Notes under the pieces: model-generated
Told to the model about the DNA's origin: nothing
Databases searched by the model: none
The model's input: the letters and a program-made list of their open reading frames with translations, nothing else
Translations under genes and position numbers: made by a program
Origin: a bacterium endosymbiont of Escarpia laminata
GTDB taxonomy: Bacteria; Pseudomonadota; Gammaproteobacteria; Chromatiales; Chromatiaceae
NCBI GenBank assembly: GCA_003660235.1
Contig: QGON01000059.1
Coordinates: forward strand, 1 to 64,000
Direction: 5' to 3'
DNA length: 64,000 nt
Part shown: positions 31,407-40,160 of the stretch, piece after piece
Layout of the letters: each line of letters begins with the position of its first letter
Position numbering within the stretch: position 1 is the first letter of the stretch

Positions 31407-31801
31407 CGACTTCTCACGCGTTTGTGTGATGAACGGACTTGAGAATAGCCTTTTATGACATATCAGGCAATCTTTCATCAATGCCTTCGCTCGCGTAAAT
31501 ACGCCGCTTAATTAGCATTTGATAATTATCTTAACCATTGATAATAAAGGGAAAATTGAACTATCATCCGACATCTGCCAGAATGCCGAACCAACCAATA
31601 CCTGCAAAAAATCCGCTTATTGCAGTGCTGACAGATGCGGCAAATACAAAAGCAATAACAACGCAATTAACAGTTAACCTCATCCCCGGTGAGCTGAAGG
31701 AGCATCCCATAACAACTAAAGAACTGGGATAAAACCTACGGGATCAAGCGCTTTTTTCTCGAAAACTTAACGACTCATACACAAACCCTGGAGGCTCGTT
31801 C
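31407..31801. other. 395-base divergent intergenic region
   Basis: This AT-rich region separates two divergent diheme cytochrome genes and should contain both promoters. A 64-codon frame from TTG 31538 lacks a ribosome-binding site and any family resemblance and is not called. Nothing else stands out. Confidence 0.5.
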
Positions 31802-32413
31802 ATGAAACGGCTATTGCTGACACTTCTTTTAACACTACCGTTCGCTGCACAGGCAGTAGACATGGAAAACGGTAAAAAAATCAGCCGCAGTTGTGCGCTT
31901 TGCCACGGCCAGCTGGGACAGGGCACACCCGGTCCCGCATCCCCGCGTTTGGCAGGAACACCTGCCGGCTATATGGTTCAGCAGGTGGAAGCCTACATCA
32001 ACGGCGACCGTCCAAACCTGCGCATGGTTATTACCTCATCCCTGCATTCACTTAGCGAGGATGATATCGACGATATTGCCGCCTACTACGAAAGCATCAA
32101 CCTGAACAATATTGCCCCAGGGCTGGGAGCCATACCCCAATGGCCGGGCAATATTGCACAGGGCAAGGAAATCTACGGGGAGGAGTGCAAAAGCTGCCAC
32201 CGTAAAAACGGCATGGGGAAATCCCGCAAAGGCATACCTGCCCTGGCCCTGCAGTATTCCCAATATCTATTCCGTCAGATCAAGATGTTCCAGTGGCGCA
32301 AACGGGTTCACGACGACGAACCTGATGATGATACGTTCGATAATTTTTCCAATCAGCAGATTGAAAGCATCCTGGCTTACGTCTCTTCACTGGCGCCCAA
32401 TAACAAGAGATAA
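31802..32413 (+). CDS. Diheme cytochrome c (c4-like)
   Basis: A 203-residue cytochrome with a signal peptide (residues 1-18, FAAQA) and two haem sites, CALCHG (31-35) and CKSCH (129-133). The two domains have the typical SPRLAGTPAGYM and PALALQYSQYLF segments that supply the methionine ligand regions. CTGGAGG lies upstream of the ATG. It is similar in plan to, but distinct from, the divergent diheme cytochrome. A DUF302 gene follows after 52 bases. Confidence 0.87.
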   Translation: MKRLLLTLLLTLPFAAQAVDMENGKKISRSCALCHGQLGQGTPGPASPRLAGTPAGYMVQQVEAYINGDRPNLRMVITSSLHSLSEDDIDDIAAYYESINLNNIAPGLGAIPQWPGNIAQGKEIYGEECKSCHRKNGMGKSRKGIPALALQYSQYLFRQIKMFQWRKRVHDDEPDDDTFDNFSNQQIESILAYVSSLAPNNKR

Positions 32414-32465
32414 CGTTATCGACAGCGTTACCAAGCGTATATAACCATTTCCCGGAGTACCTTAA

Positions 32466-32984
32466 ATGAATGCACTGAAAAACCTTTGGTTTATGCTGGC
32501 ACTGGCGATCACGATCCCCACTATCGCTTTGGCAGCTGATAAGCCAGCGATGCCACAGATCAACATTACAGACATCAAACAAACCGTTGTACAGATGAGT
32601 CTTCAAGATGGCATCACGCGTGAAGATGCGATACAGGCATTGATGTCCCGAGCCGCAGAGATCAATCTGAAGTTCGTCGCCCGTCAGGAAGTTTCGAAGG
32701 AGTTGCAGGCACGTGGCCTGAAGACTCCCTATCTCGACATCTTCCAGTTCTGCAACCCGGAAGACGCCCGCAAGATGATTATGCATGACCCCATCTATGC
32801 GGCCTACATGCCCTGCCGTATTGCCATGGTGGAGGACAAGAACGGCAAACTATGGTTGATGATGCTGAACCTGGATATGCTGATCAACAGTCAGATGCTG
32901 CCTGCAGAACTGACCGAAATCGCCATCCGCGTCAATCAGGCCATGCTTGATGTGATGGTTGCCGGCGCTACAGGCGAGTTCTGA
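32466..32984 (+). CDS. Exported DUF302 domain protein
   Basis: A 172-residue protein with a signal peptide (cleaved after IALA, residue 23). The mature part matches the DUF302 pattern: KFVARQEVSKELQARGL, LDIFQFCNPEDARKMI, YAAYMPCRIAMVEDKNGKLW and a final hydrophobic helix. The conserved two cysteines (FQFCNP and MPCRI) are present. DUF302 proteins are common in sulfur-oxidising bacteria near sulfur and cytochrome genes, but the biochemical role is not established. Confidence 0.8.
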   Translation: MNALKNLWFMLALAITIPTIALAADKPAMPQINITDIKQTVVQMSLQDGITREDAIQALMSRAAEINLKFVARQEVSKELQARGLKTPYLDIFQFCNPEDARKMIMHDPIYAAYMPCRIAMVEDKNGKLWLMMLNLDMLINSQMLPAELTEIAIRVNQAMLDVMVAGATGEF

Positions 32985-32994
32985 TTACTGCCGG

Positions 32995-33020
32995 GGTCGG
33001 AGTCAAATTTGACTCCGACC
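32995..33020. repeat. 26-base perfect palindrome
   Basis: GGTCGGAGTCAAA is followed immediately by its exact complement, with no loop. It lies 10 bases after the DUF302 stop codon and 18 bases before the terminator of the convergent CBS gene. As RNA it would form a strong stem and may help end the + strand transcript, although no T run follows. Confidence 0.7.
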
Positions 33021-33031
33021 TCTCATTTGGA

Positions 33032-33059
33032 CAAAAAAAACGGCGCATCTGCGCCGTTT
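33032..33059 (-). terminator. Terminator of the CBS-domain gene
   Basis: AAACGGCGCA and TGCGCCGTTT around TC. On the minus strand the stem is followed by eight T residues (complement of A33-A40). It lies 41 bases past the CBS gene stop codon. Confidence 0.85.
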
Positions 33060-33100
33060 CTCTATGGCCCACTGGACCAAAATATTAATCCCGCCCGCTG

Positions 33101-33559
33101 TTATTTACAGATAGTTTCCGACAGATTCGCCTGAAAGATAGCCTTGTGTATGTCGCCCAGACTCAACATGCCGAGGAGTTTGCCGTCTACTGCAACCGGG
33201 ATGCGTCGAAACTTATGCCGTACCATTACGGTAGCGGCACGTAATATGTGCATATCCGGATCAATGGTAACAACCCTGGGGGTCATCAGATCAGACACCT
33301 TCAGGTTCACTACATCCTTGTACTGGTTCATCATACCGTCGTAATCCGGTGTAGCCATTACATCCGCAAAATCCTCCAGCTTTGGAAACATACGGTGCAG
33401 AACATCCTTCTCCGCAATGATACCCATCAGTTTTCCATCTTCATCCTCAACCGGAAGGCCGCTGTAGCGAAACAGGCACATCAGTGAGACTACTTCCAAC
33501 AGTTTGGTATCAGGTTTCACCGTCTTCGGTGATCTTGACATAATTTCGCTAACCAGCAT
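33101..33559 (-). CDS. CBS-domain pair protein
   Basis: A 152-residue protein made of two CBS motifs: residues about 1-55 (MLVSEIMSRSPKTVKPDTKL, GLPVEDEDGKLMGIIAEKD) and about 85-145 (DLMTPRVVTIDPDMHI, RRIPVAVDGKLLGMLSLGD). Such pairs (Bateman modules) bind adenosine nucleotides and sense energy state. No effector domain is attached, so it must act on a partner. GAGGAG lies just before the ATG. Confidence 0.9.
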   Translation of the reverse strand: MLVSEIMSRSPKTVKPDTKLLEVVSLMCLFRYSGLPVEDEDGKLMGIIAEKDVLHRMFPKLEDFADVMATPDYDGMMNQYKDVVNLKVSDLMTPRVVTIDPDMHILRAATVMVRHKFRRIPVAVDGKLLGMLSLGDIHKAIFQANLSETICK

Positions 33560-33805
33560 CGGGGGGCTCCTCGTCAGACGCTAATAATTTTTCTTTAACA
33601 TTCTGAAATTCACGCCTTTGCCGGAACGGACAAAATAGCCAAGCAGGGGCACTGCCGCTGGATTCCAGATATGCATACCTTAGCGTCACTCACGACGCAA
33701 ACGATAAAGATACGCAATCCAACAGGCAAAGCCAACCACTATTAATAATTCATGATTGACTGATTATTCAATCGATACCTGGTGCGAACTTTGGAAACAT
33801 GATCT

Positions 33806-34432
33806 TCACACCATCGCCAGGGGGACGGTGAGCACACTGTCCGCCACATCAACCAAACGCCGTTTACGCTCTCTGGCGAGTGACAGCAGTTTGACCCTTG
33901 CCTCTTCCTCGGCAATACCCAACCTCATCATCAGATGACTGCGAGCACGGTCGATACGATAACTCTCCGCCAACCTGACACGCGCTCTCTCCATTGCCTG
34001 CGTCAGATTCCGCAACCGCTCAAAACCCGCAATGGCCACAGAGACAATCACACCCAGCTCTACTTGCCCGATTGTGCCGACTTCATAACAGGTCACACCG
34101 GCATTGATCGCACGCTGAATCAGATAGCCATCCCTGTTGCGACTCAACATTACCACCGGCAGAGCCGACACCGAGACCACAACCTCCAGCGATTCAAGCA
34201 GCGCTGAAGAGGGGGTGTCCAGATCGATCAGGAGTAGATCAGGCTGCTCACGCAACACCCAGGCAAGAATGTCGCTATTGGGACGGACAACATCGAGGAG
34301 ACGACACCCTGCCTGGTCCAGATAATCCCGAAGCTCCAAACCCGATAAAGGATTTGCACTAACATATAGAATCGACCGCTTATCCAATTCCCCATCTCCC
34401 TCTTTATAATTGGAATATTGCTCAGCATTCAT
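33806..34432 (-). CDS. ANTAR-domain response regulator (NasT-like)
   Basis: A protein of 208 residues from ATG 34432 (MNAEQYSNYKEGD; the frame also extends to 34462). Residues about 20-130 form a receiver-like domain (ILYVSANPLSGLELRDYL, LLIDLDTPSS). The C-terminal 55 residues match ANTAR: SYRIDRARSHLMMRLGIAEE, then EARVKLLSLARERKRRLVDV. ANTAR domains bind paired hairpins in leader RNAs and prevent termination, often for nitrogen assimilation genes. The receiver's phosphorylation site is hard to assign, so it may be atypical. No target leader was found nearby. Confidence 0.82.
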   Translation of the reverse strand: MNAEQYSNYKEGDGELDKRSILYVSANPLSGLELRDYLDQAGCRLLDVVRPNSDILAWVLREQPDLLLIDLDTPSSALLESLEVVVSVSALPVVMLSRNRDGYLIQRAINAGVTCYEVGTIGQVELGVIVSVAIAGFERLRNLTQAMERARVRLAESYRIDRARSHLMMRLGIAEEEARVKLLSLARERKRRLVDVADSVLTVPLAMV

Positions 34433-34754
34433 TGCTGTATCTTTATCTGTTTTCGGCAACACAGGGTAAATCTATACCTTGTTCAGGATGCTATTTCCCG
34501 ATTCTCGGATCAAACCATGATCCATTTCACACCCTTTCTGACCTGCAACCAGCCGCATGTAATAAACGCCCCGCCGCGATGTGCCTCTCCAGGAGTCGTC
34601 GTAGCGTGCATTTCTTGGTGGGTTATCTGTTGCCTGCCGGACACTAAATATTTTTTGTCCCTATTTCCTCGTCTTTAGTCCTCGTCTGGGGATAAATTTC
34701 ATACACAGCACTAAGCGGATGATTTTCAAAATAATGCCTGCTCTGGATGAAAAG

Positions 34755-34763
34755 TTATCCACA
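34755..34763 (+). promoter_or_regulatory. DnaA box upstream of nrdA
   Basis: TTATCCACA matches the E. coli DnaA consensus exactly. A second site at 34787-34795 (TTATACCCA) matches 8 of 9. DnaA is known to control nrdAB in E. coli; these sites lie just upstream of the NrdR-type boxes. Confidence 0.6.
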
Positions 34764-34802
34764 ACCTGCGAACAACTTACACAAGCTTATACCCACTCCA
34801 AT

Positions 34803-34818
34803 CCACAACATATGGTGG
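34803..34818 (+). promoter_or_regulatory. NrdR-type box 1
   Basis: CCACAACATATGGTGG matches the NrdR box pattern ACACWATATATWGTGT at about 12 of 16 positions and is itself near-palindromic. It lies immediately upstream of the -35 hexamer of the nrdA promoter and 32 bases centre-to-centre from box 2, three helical turns as in known NrdR operators. Confidence 0.65.
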
Positions 34819-34846
34819 TTGACACTTGAAATTTTACCTATATATT
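34819..34846 (+). promoter_or_regulatory. nrdAB promoter
   Basis: TTGACA (34819-34824) and TATATT (34841-34846) are separated by 16 bases, a strong sigma70-type promoter. The -10 hexamer lies inside NrdR-type box 2, so repressor binding would block it. The start site would be about 190 bases upstream of the nrdA start codon chosen here. Confidence 0.65.
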
Positions 34847-34850
34847 GTGT
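34835..34850 (+). promoter_or_regulatory. NrdR-type box 2
   Basis: TACCTATATATTGTGT matches the NrdR consensus at about 13 of 16 positions and covers the -10 hexamer. NrdR is the ATP/dATP-sensing repressor of ribonucleotide reductase operons. Confidence 0.68.
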
Positions 34851-35046
34851 TTAACAGATCGCTTCAATATCGATCACAAAGGACACAAAAACGGCCTGTG
34901 CGTTGCGCGGCCAATAAAGAATGGACGCTATAGGAACAGCACCATATATTAAGCATTTTCCGCCTTCCAACGAGAAACCGGGACTGCTCCCCGTTTTAAC
35001 ACTGAACCCAAACAAGTGTGTTTGCCCGACACAGCCAGGAGGAGAC

Positions 35047-37929
35047 ATGGTCACCGAAGCCAGCCAGAATGACGTTGCATCCGACACCCTACCGCCGACC
35101 GTCCAGGAATCACTCGCTCCGGAAACCGCCTCAGGCAACAGTGGTGCGTTCCAGGTCATCCGCCGCAACGGCAAGGTCACCCATTTTGATGCCGGCAAGA
35201 TCTCTGTTGCGGTAACCAAGGCCTTTCTCGCGGTCGAGGGCGGCAGCGCGGCCGCTTCAGGCCGCATCCACGACACTGTCAAGGAACTTACCCATCAGGT
35301 TACGGTTGCCCTGACCCGCCGCACGCCAGCCGGTGGAACGGTACATATCGAGGATATCCAGGATCAGGTGGAACTGGCCCTGATGCGCTCCGGGGAGCAC
35401 AAGATCGCCCGTTCCTACGTGCTCTACCGCGAGCAGCAGAATCAGAAGCGCGCGGAAGAGGCGGCACAGAAGGCGGCTGAAGGGGGTCTGCCCCAGGAAC
35501 ACCTGGTCAGGATCACCCTGGCTGACGGCAGCATCCATCCGCTGGATATCAGCAGGCTTCGCTCTCTGGTTGAGGAGGCCTGTAACGGTCTGGAAGAGGT
35601 GGAGGCCGAATCGATCCTGGACGATACCTGCCGCAACCTGTTCGATGGCGTAAAAGAGGCCGATGTCTCCCAGGCGCTGGTAATGAGCGCGCGCACCCTG
35701 ATCGACCGGGAGCCCAACTACTCCCTGGTCGCTGCCCGTCTGCTGTTGGACATCCTGCGCCGCGAGGCACTCGGTTTCCTCGGTCAGGAGAACAACGTCG
35801 GCACCCAAGCCGAGATGGGCGCACGCTACAGCGACTACTTCAAGTCCTATATCCATCGTGCAGGGGAGCTGGAACTGCTCGACACCCGTCTCGGTCAGTA
35901 CGACTTGGAACGACTCGGCGCCGCCATCAAGCCAGAGCGTGATCTGCAGTTCGCCTACCTGGGCCTGCAGACGCTCTACGACCGTTACTTCGTCCATAGT
36001 GAGGACGGCGTGCGCTTCGAACTGCCTCAGGCCTTCTTTATGCGCGTCTCCATGGGACTGGCGATCAACGAGATCGACCGTGAAGACCGGGCCATCGAGT
36101 TTTATGAACTGCTCTCGTCTTTCAGCTTCATGAGCTCCACCCCAACCCTGTTCAACTCCGGCAGCCTGCGGCCACAGCTCTCCAGCTGCTACCTGACCAC
36201 CGTGCCCGACAACCTGGACGGCATCTACAGCTCCATCAAGGACAACGCCCTGCTCTCCAAGTTCGCCGGCGGCCTGGGCAACGACTGGACGCGTGTGCGC
36301 GGCCTGGGCGCACATATCAAGAGCACCAACGGCAAGTCTCAGGGCGTGGTTCCCTTTCTCAAGGTGGCCAACGACACTGCCGTGGCGGTCAACCAGGGCG
36401 GGAAGCGCAAAGGTGCCGTCTGCGCCTACCTGGAGACCTGGCACATCGACATCGAGGAGTTTCTGGAGCTGCGCAAGAATACCGGTGACGAGCGCCGCCG
36501 CACCCACGACATGAACACCGCCAACTGGATCCCCGATCTGTTCATGAAACGCGTGGCCGAAGAGGGCGACTGGACCCTGTTTACCCCCAACGAGACACCG
36601 GATCTGCACGACCTCATCGGCAACGATTTCGAAGCGGCCTACAACGCCTACGAAGAGAAGGCGGCCAAGGGCGGGATCAAGATCTTCAAGACCGTGAAGG
36701 CGGTGGATCTGTGGCGCAAGATGCTCGGCATGCTGTTCGAGACCGGCCACCCCTGGGTGACCTTCAAGGACCCCTGCAACATCCGCTACACCAACCAGCA
36801 CATGGGCGTGGTGCACAGCTCCAATCTCTGCACCGAGATCACCCTGCACACCAACGACAAAGAGATCGCAGTCTGCAACCTGGGTTCGGTCAACCTGCCT
36901 GCCCATGTCGATGAGAACGGCCTCGATCTGGCGAAGCTGGAGAGGACCGTCACCACCGCCATGCGCATGCTCGACAACGTTATCGACTACAACTACTACA
37001 GCGTGCCTCAGGCACGGAACTCCAACCTGCGTCACCGCCCGGTTGGGCTGGGCATCATGGGTTTCCAGGATGCGCTCTACAAACAGCGCATCCCCTACTC
37101 TTCGGAGCAGGCCCTCGACTTCGCCGACCGCTCCATGGAAGCGGTGAGCTACTACGCCATCCAGGCCTCTTCAGACATGGCGGCCGAGCGCGGCCGTTAC
37201 TCCACCTACGAAGGTTCTCTGTGGAGCCAGGGCATCCTGCCCATCGACTCGATGAAAAAACTCAAGGAGAGCCGCGGCGACTACCTGCAGGTCGACGAAA
37301 GCCAGACCCTCGATTGGGATCACCTGCGCCAGAAGGTGACCACCCAGGGCATGCGCAACTCCAACTGCATGGCCATCGCACCCACCGCCACCATCTCCAA
37401 CATCTGTGGTGTGAGTCAGTCCATCGAACCCACCTACCAGAACCTGTTCGTCAAATCGAACCTCTCGGGCGAGTTCACCGTGGTCAATGCCTACCTGGTA
37501 CATGACCTGAAAAAGCAGGATCTGTGGGACGAAGTGATGGTCAACGACCTCAAATATTACGACGGCAGCCTGCAACCCATCGACCGCATCCCGGCGGAGC
37601 TGAAGGCGCTCTACGCCACCGCCTTCGAGATGGATGCGCGCTGGCTCATAGAGGCGGGTTCCCGCCGCCAGAAATGGATCGACCAGGGCCAGTCCCTCAA
37701 CCTCTATATGGCGGAACCCTCCGGCAAGAAGCTGGACAACCTCTACAAACTGGCCTGGGTGCGTGGACTCAAGACCACCTACTACCTGCGCTCCATCGGC
37801 GCCACTGCTGCGGAGAAGAGCAGCGTGGTATCCAGTGGTGACGGCGGTCAGGTCAATCTGCTTGGCAGTAACAGCGAAGCACCCAAGGCCTGCTCGATCC
37901 TCGATCCTGAATGCGAGGCGTGTCAGTAA
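35047..37929 (+). CDS. nrdA: Class Ia ribonucleotide reductase large subunit, two ATP-cones
   Basis: A 960-residue protein reducing ribonucleoside diphosphates. ATG 35047 is chosen because AGGAGG lies 4 bases upstream; the frame extends to 34921. An ATP-cone lies near residues 30-125 (FQVIRRNGKVTHFDAGKISV) and a second, more diverged one near 150-240 (VRITLADGSIHPLDISRL). The length matches Pseudomonas NrdA, which also has two cones, and not the 761-residue E. coli enzyme. Active-site residues are Cys381 (SSCYL), Cys595 and Glu597 (NLCTEI), Cys610 (AVCNLGSVNL) and Tyr912-Tyr913. The C-terminal CEAC supplies the redox-exchange cysteines. nrdB lies downstream. Confidence 0.95.
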   Translation: MVTEASQNDVASDTLPPTVQESLAPETASGNSGAFQVIRRNGKVTHFDAGKISVAVTKAFLAVEGGSAAASGRIHDTVKELTHQVTVALTRRTPAGGTVHIEDIQDQVELALMRSGEHKIARSYVLYREQQNQKRAEEAAQKAAEGGLPQEHLVRITLADGSIHPLDISRLRSLVEEACNGLEEVEAESILDDTCRNLFDGVKEADVSQALVMSARTLIDREPNYSLVAARLLLDILRREALGFLGQENNVGTQAEMGARYSDYFKSYIHRAGELELLDTRLGQYDLERLGAAIKPERDLQFAYLGLQTLYDRYFVHSEDGVRFELPQAFFMRVSMGLAINEIDREDRAIEFYELLSSFSFMSSTPTLFNSGSLRPQLSSCYLTTVPDNLDGIYSSIKDNALLSKFAGGLGNDWTRVRGLGAHIKSTNGKSQGVVPFLKVANDTAVAVNQGGKRKGAVCAYLETWHIDIEEFLELRKNTGDERRRTHDMNTANWIPDLFMKRVAEEGDWTLFTPNETPDLHDLIGNDFEAAYNAYEEKAAKGGIKIFKTVKAVDLWRKMLGMLFETGHPWVTFKDPCNIRYTNQHMGVVHSSNLCTEITLHTNDKEIAVCNLGSVNLPAHVDENGLDLAKLERTVTTAMRMLDNVIDYNYYSVPQARNSNLRHRPVGLGIMGFQDALYKQRIPYSSEQALDFADRSMEAVSYYAIQASSDMAAERGRYSTYEGSLWSQGILPIDSMKKLKESRGDYLQVDESQTLDWDHLRQKVTTQGMRNSNCMAIAPTATISNICGVSQSIEPTYQNLFVKSNLSGEFTVVNAYLVHDLKKQDLWDEVMVNDLKYYDGSLQPIDRIPAELKALYATAFEMDARWLIEAGSRRQKWIDQGQSLNLYMAEPSGKKLDNLYKLAWVRGLKTTYYLRSIGATAAEKSSVVSSGDGGQVNLLGSNSEAPKACSILDPECEACQ

Positions 37930-37997
37930 AGAAGGTTAAAGGCGAAAGGTTAAAGGTTAAAGGCCTTGTGTCGCCGGCGCGACAACCTTTTTGAATA

Positions 37998-38026
37998 TGT
38001 AGGAGCGGCGGGGCGCCGCTCCTACA
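37998..38026. repeat. Strong hairpin between nrdA and nrdB
   Basis: TGTAGGAGCGGC and GCCGCTCCTACA (12-base perfect arms) around GGGGC. Both ends carry GTAG/CTAC. It follows a short direct repeat of GGTTAAAGG in the same gap (about 37935-37961). The hairpin has no T run, so it more likely protects the upstream mRNA or limits read-through than terminates. Confidence 0.7.
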
Positions 38027-38088
38027 CAAAATACAGAGTTGATGCCGTTACTCCGGCGAGGGACTCATTCATCAAGGGGATGAAAACA

Positions 38089-39249
38089 ATGCTGAACTGG
38101 GACGATCCATTGACGGCGCCGGTAGCGGCAGCCAATCCGGCGCCACTGGCCGAGGTAACCGTGGGTAACGAGTTACAGACACAGGAAGCCGTTGTCGTAA
38201 CCGCAACAACGGAGATGCCGGCCGAGGCATCGATGAGTCTGGATATAAAACCGGTCAACCCGGATGACAAACGGGTCGTCAACGGTTTGACTGATATCAA
38301 CCAGCTGGCGCCATTCAAATACCCCTGGGCCTGGGACTATTTCCTCAACGGCAACAAGAACCACTGGACGCCGCTGGACATCAACATGGCGCAGGATGTG
38401 CACGACTACCACCACAGCCTGACGCTGGAGGAACGGCATGTCTACGAGAACGTACTCTCCTATCTGACCACCTCCGACATCCTGGCGATGCGCAACATCG
38501 GCCTGGCGGTGATGGAGAAGATGTCCGCCCCCGAGCTGCAGATCTACCAGGCCCGTCAGGTCTACGAAGAGGCCCTGCACACCTGGACCTACCAGCACTG
38601 CATCGAGACCATCGGCCTCGACCAGGGGGAGATCTACAACCGCTATCGCGTGGTGCCGGAGATCAACCGTAAGATCCAGATCACCAACCGCCGTCTCTCT
38701 TCGATCCTGCGTGCCGACATCGATCTGCGGGATCCCGATGAGCTGCAGAACTTCGTCATGGCTTATATCTTCTTTGCAGGTATCTTCGAAGGTTGCTGGT
38801 TCTACAACGGCTTCAGCCCGATCTTCGCCCTGCAGCGCCGGGGGCTGATGAAGGGCACCGCAGAACAACTGCAATACATCATGCGTGACGAAGTGATGCA
38901 CGCCTCCTTCGGCATCCGCGTGGTGAAACAGATCATGTTCGAAGAGGGCATACAGCTCGATCCCAAAGCGGTCCGCGAGATGTGGGATGAGGCGCTGGAA
39001 GCTGAGACAGGATATGCGGGTTACATCCTCAAGGATCCGATCCTCGGTTATTCGAAAGAGGATCACATCGAGCAGTTCCGTTTTATCGCCAACCGCCGGG
39101 CGCGGCAGCTCGGGATGGAAGAACCCTTCCCCGGTGCCGAGAATGCCCTGCCCTGGCTCGACGAGCAGGCCAACCTGCGCAAGGAGAAAAACTTCTTCGA
39201 AACCCGTGTCACCGAGTATCAGGCCGGTGGTGCGCTGAACTGGGACTGA
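38089..39249 (+). CDS. nrdB: Class Ia ribonucleotide reductase small subunit
   Basis: A 386-residue diiron-tyrosyl radical protein. ATG 38089 (MLNWDDP) is preferred because AGGGGA ends 8 bases upstream; ATG 38080 is too close to it, and the frame extends to 37966 through the hairpin. The iron ligands and radical tyrosine show as EALHTWTY (Glu161, His164, Tyr168), matching Glu115, His118 and Tyr122 of E. coli. Glu234 (FEGCWFY) and Glu268/His271 (DEVMHASF) complete the site. No ATP-cone is present; allosteric control must come from NrdA. The first 70 residues are variable. Confidence 0.94.
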   Translation: MLNWDDPLTAPVAAANPAPLAEVTVGNELQTQEAVVVTATTEMPAEASMSLDIKPVNPDDKRVVNGLTDINQLAPFKYPWAWDYFLNGNKNHWTPLDINMAQDVHDYHHSLTLEERHVYENVLSYLTTSDILAMRNIGLAVMEKMSAPELQIYQARQVYEEALHTWTYQHCIETIGLDQGEIYNRYRVVPEINRKIQITNRRLSSILRADIDLRDPDELQNFVMAYIFFAGIFEGCWFYNGFSPIFALQRRGLMKGTAEQLQYIMRDEVMHASFGIRVVKQIMFEEGIQLDPKAVREMWDEALEAETGYAGYILKDPILGYSKEDHIEQFRFIANRRARQLGMEEPFPGAENALPWLDEQANLRKEKNFFETRVTEYQAGGALNWD

Positions 39250-39360
39250 GTCAAAGAGTTAGTAGTCACGGAGCGTTATCGGCAGGGATGCCTTTTTAAT
39301 TTCTTAGGTGGACGGGGTATAATTTGACTTCGATCCCTTCACAATCAAGAGGAGATTTTC

Positions 39361-39555
39361 ATGTTATGTTCGCACTGCTCATCCGTGATGGTACAGACTG
39401 AATCCCTGCGGGATACCACCACCGAACAGTCTCGTTACGAGTGTCCGGTGTGTGGACGTACGCACCTGCAAACACGGCAACTGCAAGTGCCGGCGTCTCC
39501 GCATCCGGCCTGCAATCACCACTTTCCGGGTGGTGAAGGCATCACGCCGCACTGA
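39361..39555 (+). CDS. Small zinc-ribbon protein
   Basis: A 64-residue protein preceded by AAGAGGAG. CSHC near the N-terminus and CPVCGRTH (about residues 28-35) form a C2C2 zinc-ribbon-like arrangement. The tail HPACNHHF is rich in Cys and His. No named family is recognised. It lies 111 bases after nrdB, possibly within the same transcript. Confidence 0.55.
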   Translation: MLCSHCSSVMVQTESLRDTTTEQSRYECPVCGRTHLQTRQLQVPASPHPACNHHFPGGEGITPH

Positions 39556-39588
39556 CCCTACGTCGAGCGGCCCAAACGATGGAAGGGA

Positions 39589-39996
39589 TCAGCGGGGGAA
39601 TGCCGCCGCATAGCGTTCTATCCACTCTATCGCAGCCTGTTCACCGGTAAGCCGCCGCCCCTCTTTTTTCAGCACATCCTGTTTGTACTGTTCGATATGG
39701 CAGACCTGCTCCACCATGCGCAGGGCAAACTCATCACCCGAATCTTCAAATCTCACGCCAACCTCATAACAGTCTTCCAGCGCCTTGCACCAGACCGTTA
39801 TCCCTGAGGCATGAAACTCCGGCGGCGTTATGGAGATGGCCACATGGATAACAGTGCCGGGGTCAATCCAATGATTTGCGATGAAGCAGAGCCCTCCGTC
39901 ACTGATGTTTTTCAGACAATCATGGTTGTCAGCGACAATCTCACCCAAATCGAAATCGATGGGTATGTCGGATGGATGCCGAATGAAGTGGCGCAT
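39589..39996 (-). CDS. PilZ-domain protein
   Basis: A 135-residue protein from ATG 39996 (MRHFIRHPSDIP), a common PilZ start; the frame extends to a TTG at 40077. RHFIR gives the RxxxR motif, and NISDGGLCF gives the N/DxSxxG motif, which together bind cyclic di-GMP. It is a stand-alone PilZ protein, so it should act on a partner when c-di-GMP rises. Beyond residue 100 is a charged helical tail. It marks the edge of an accessory region. Confidence 0.85.
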   Translation of the reverse strand: MRHFIRHPSDIPIDFDLGEIVADNHDCLKNISDGGLCFIANHWIDPGTVIHVAISITPPEFHASGITVWCKALEDCYEVGVRFEDSGDEFALRMVEQVCHIEQYKQDVLKKEGRRLTGEQAAIEWIERYAAAFPR

Positions 39997-40160
39997 GCTG
40001 AATCTTGCTTGCTCGTACGAAGGCCTATTCTCCAGCCGGTTCCTCTCGTCCCCCGCTGGGAAAAAACATATGTTCAATGGGTATCTACCCTAAGGAAAGC
40101 AAAGCTTGGGACGATTTTCAAGGTCAACCTTTAAAGCAGGCACTCAAGAGAGCGGTTAAA

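Noticed and set aside
31538..31732. 64-codon frame from TTG in the divergent cytochrome gap
   Set aside because: No ribosome-binding site, no family resemblance, and it lies where two promoters are expected.
31725..31755. CCTACGGGATCAAGCGC, resembling part of family A
   Set aside because: Only one arm and loop portion are present, so no hairpin can form; chance resemblance or decay cannot be separated.
35257..37035. 592-codon frame on the - strand opposite nrdA
   Set aside because: Antisense to conserved NrdA active-site sequence, so it is a shadow; no recognisable domain.
38173..39066. 297-codon frame opposite nrdB
   Set aside because: Antisense shadow of NrdB diiron region with no start signal or family pattern.
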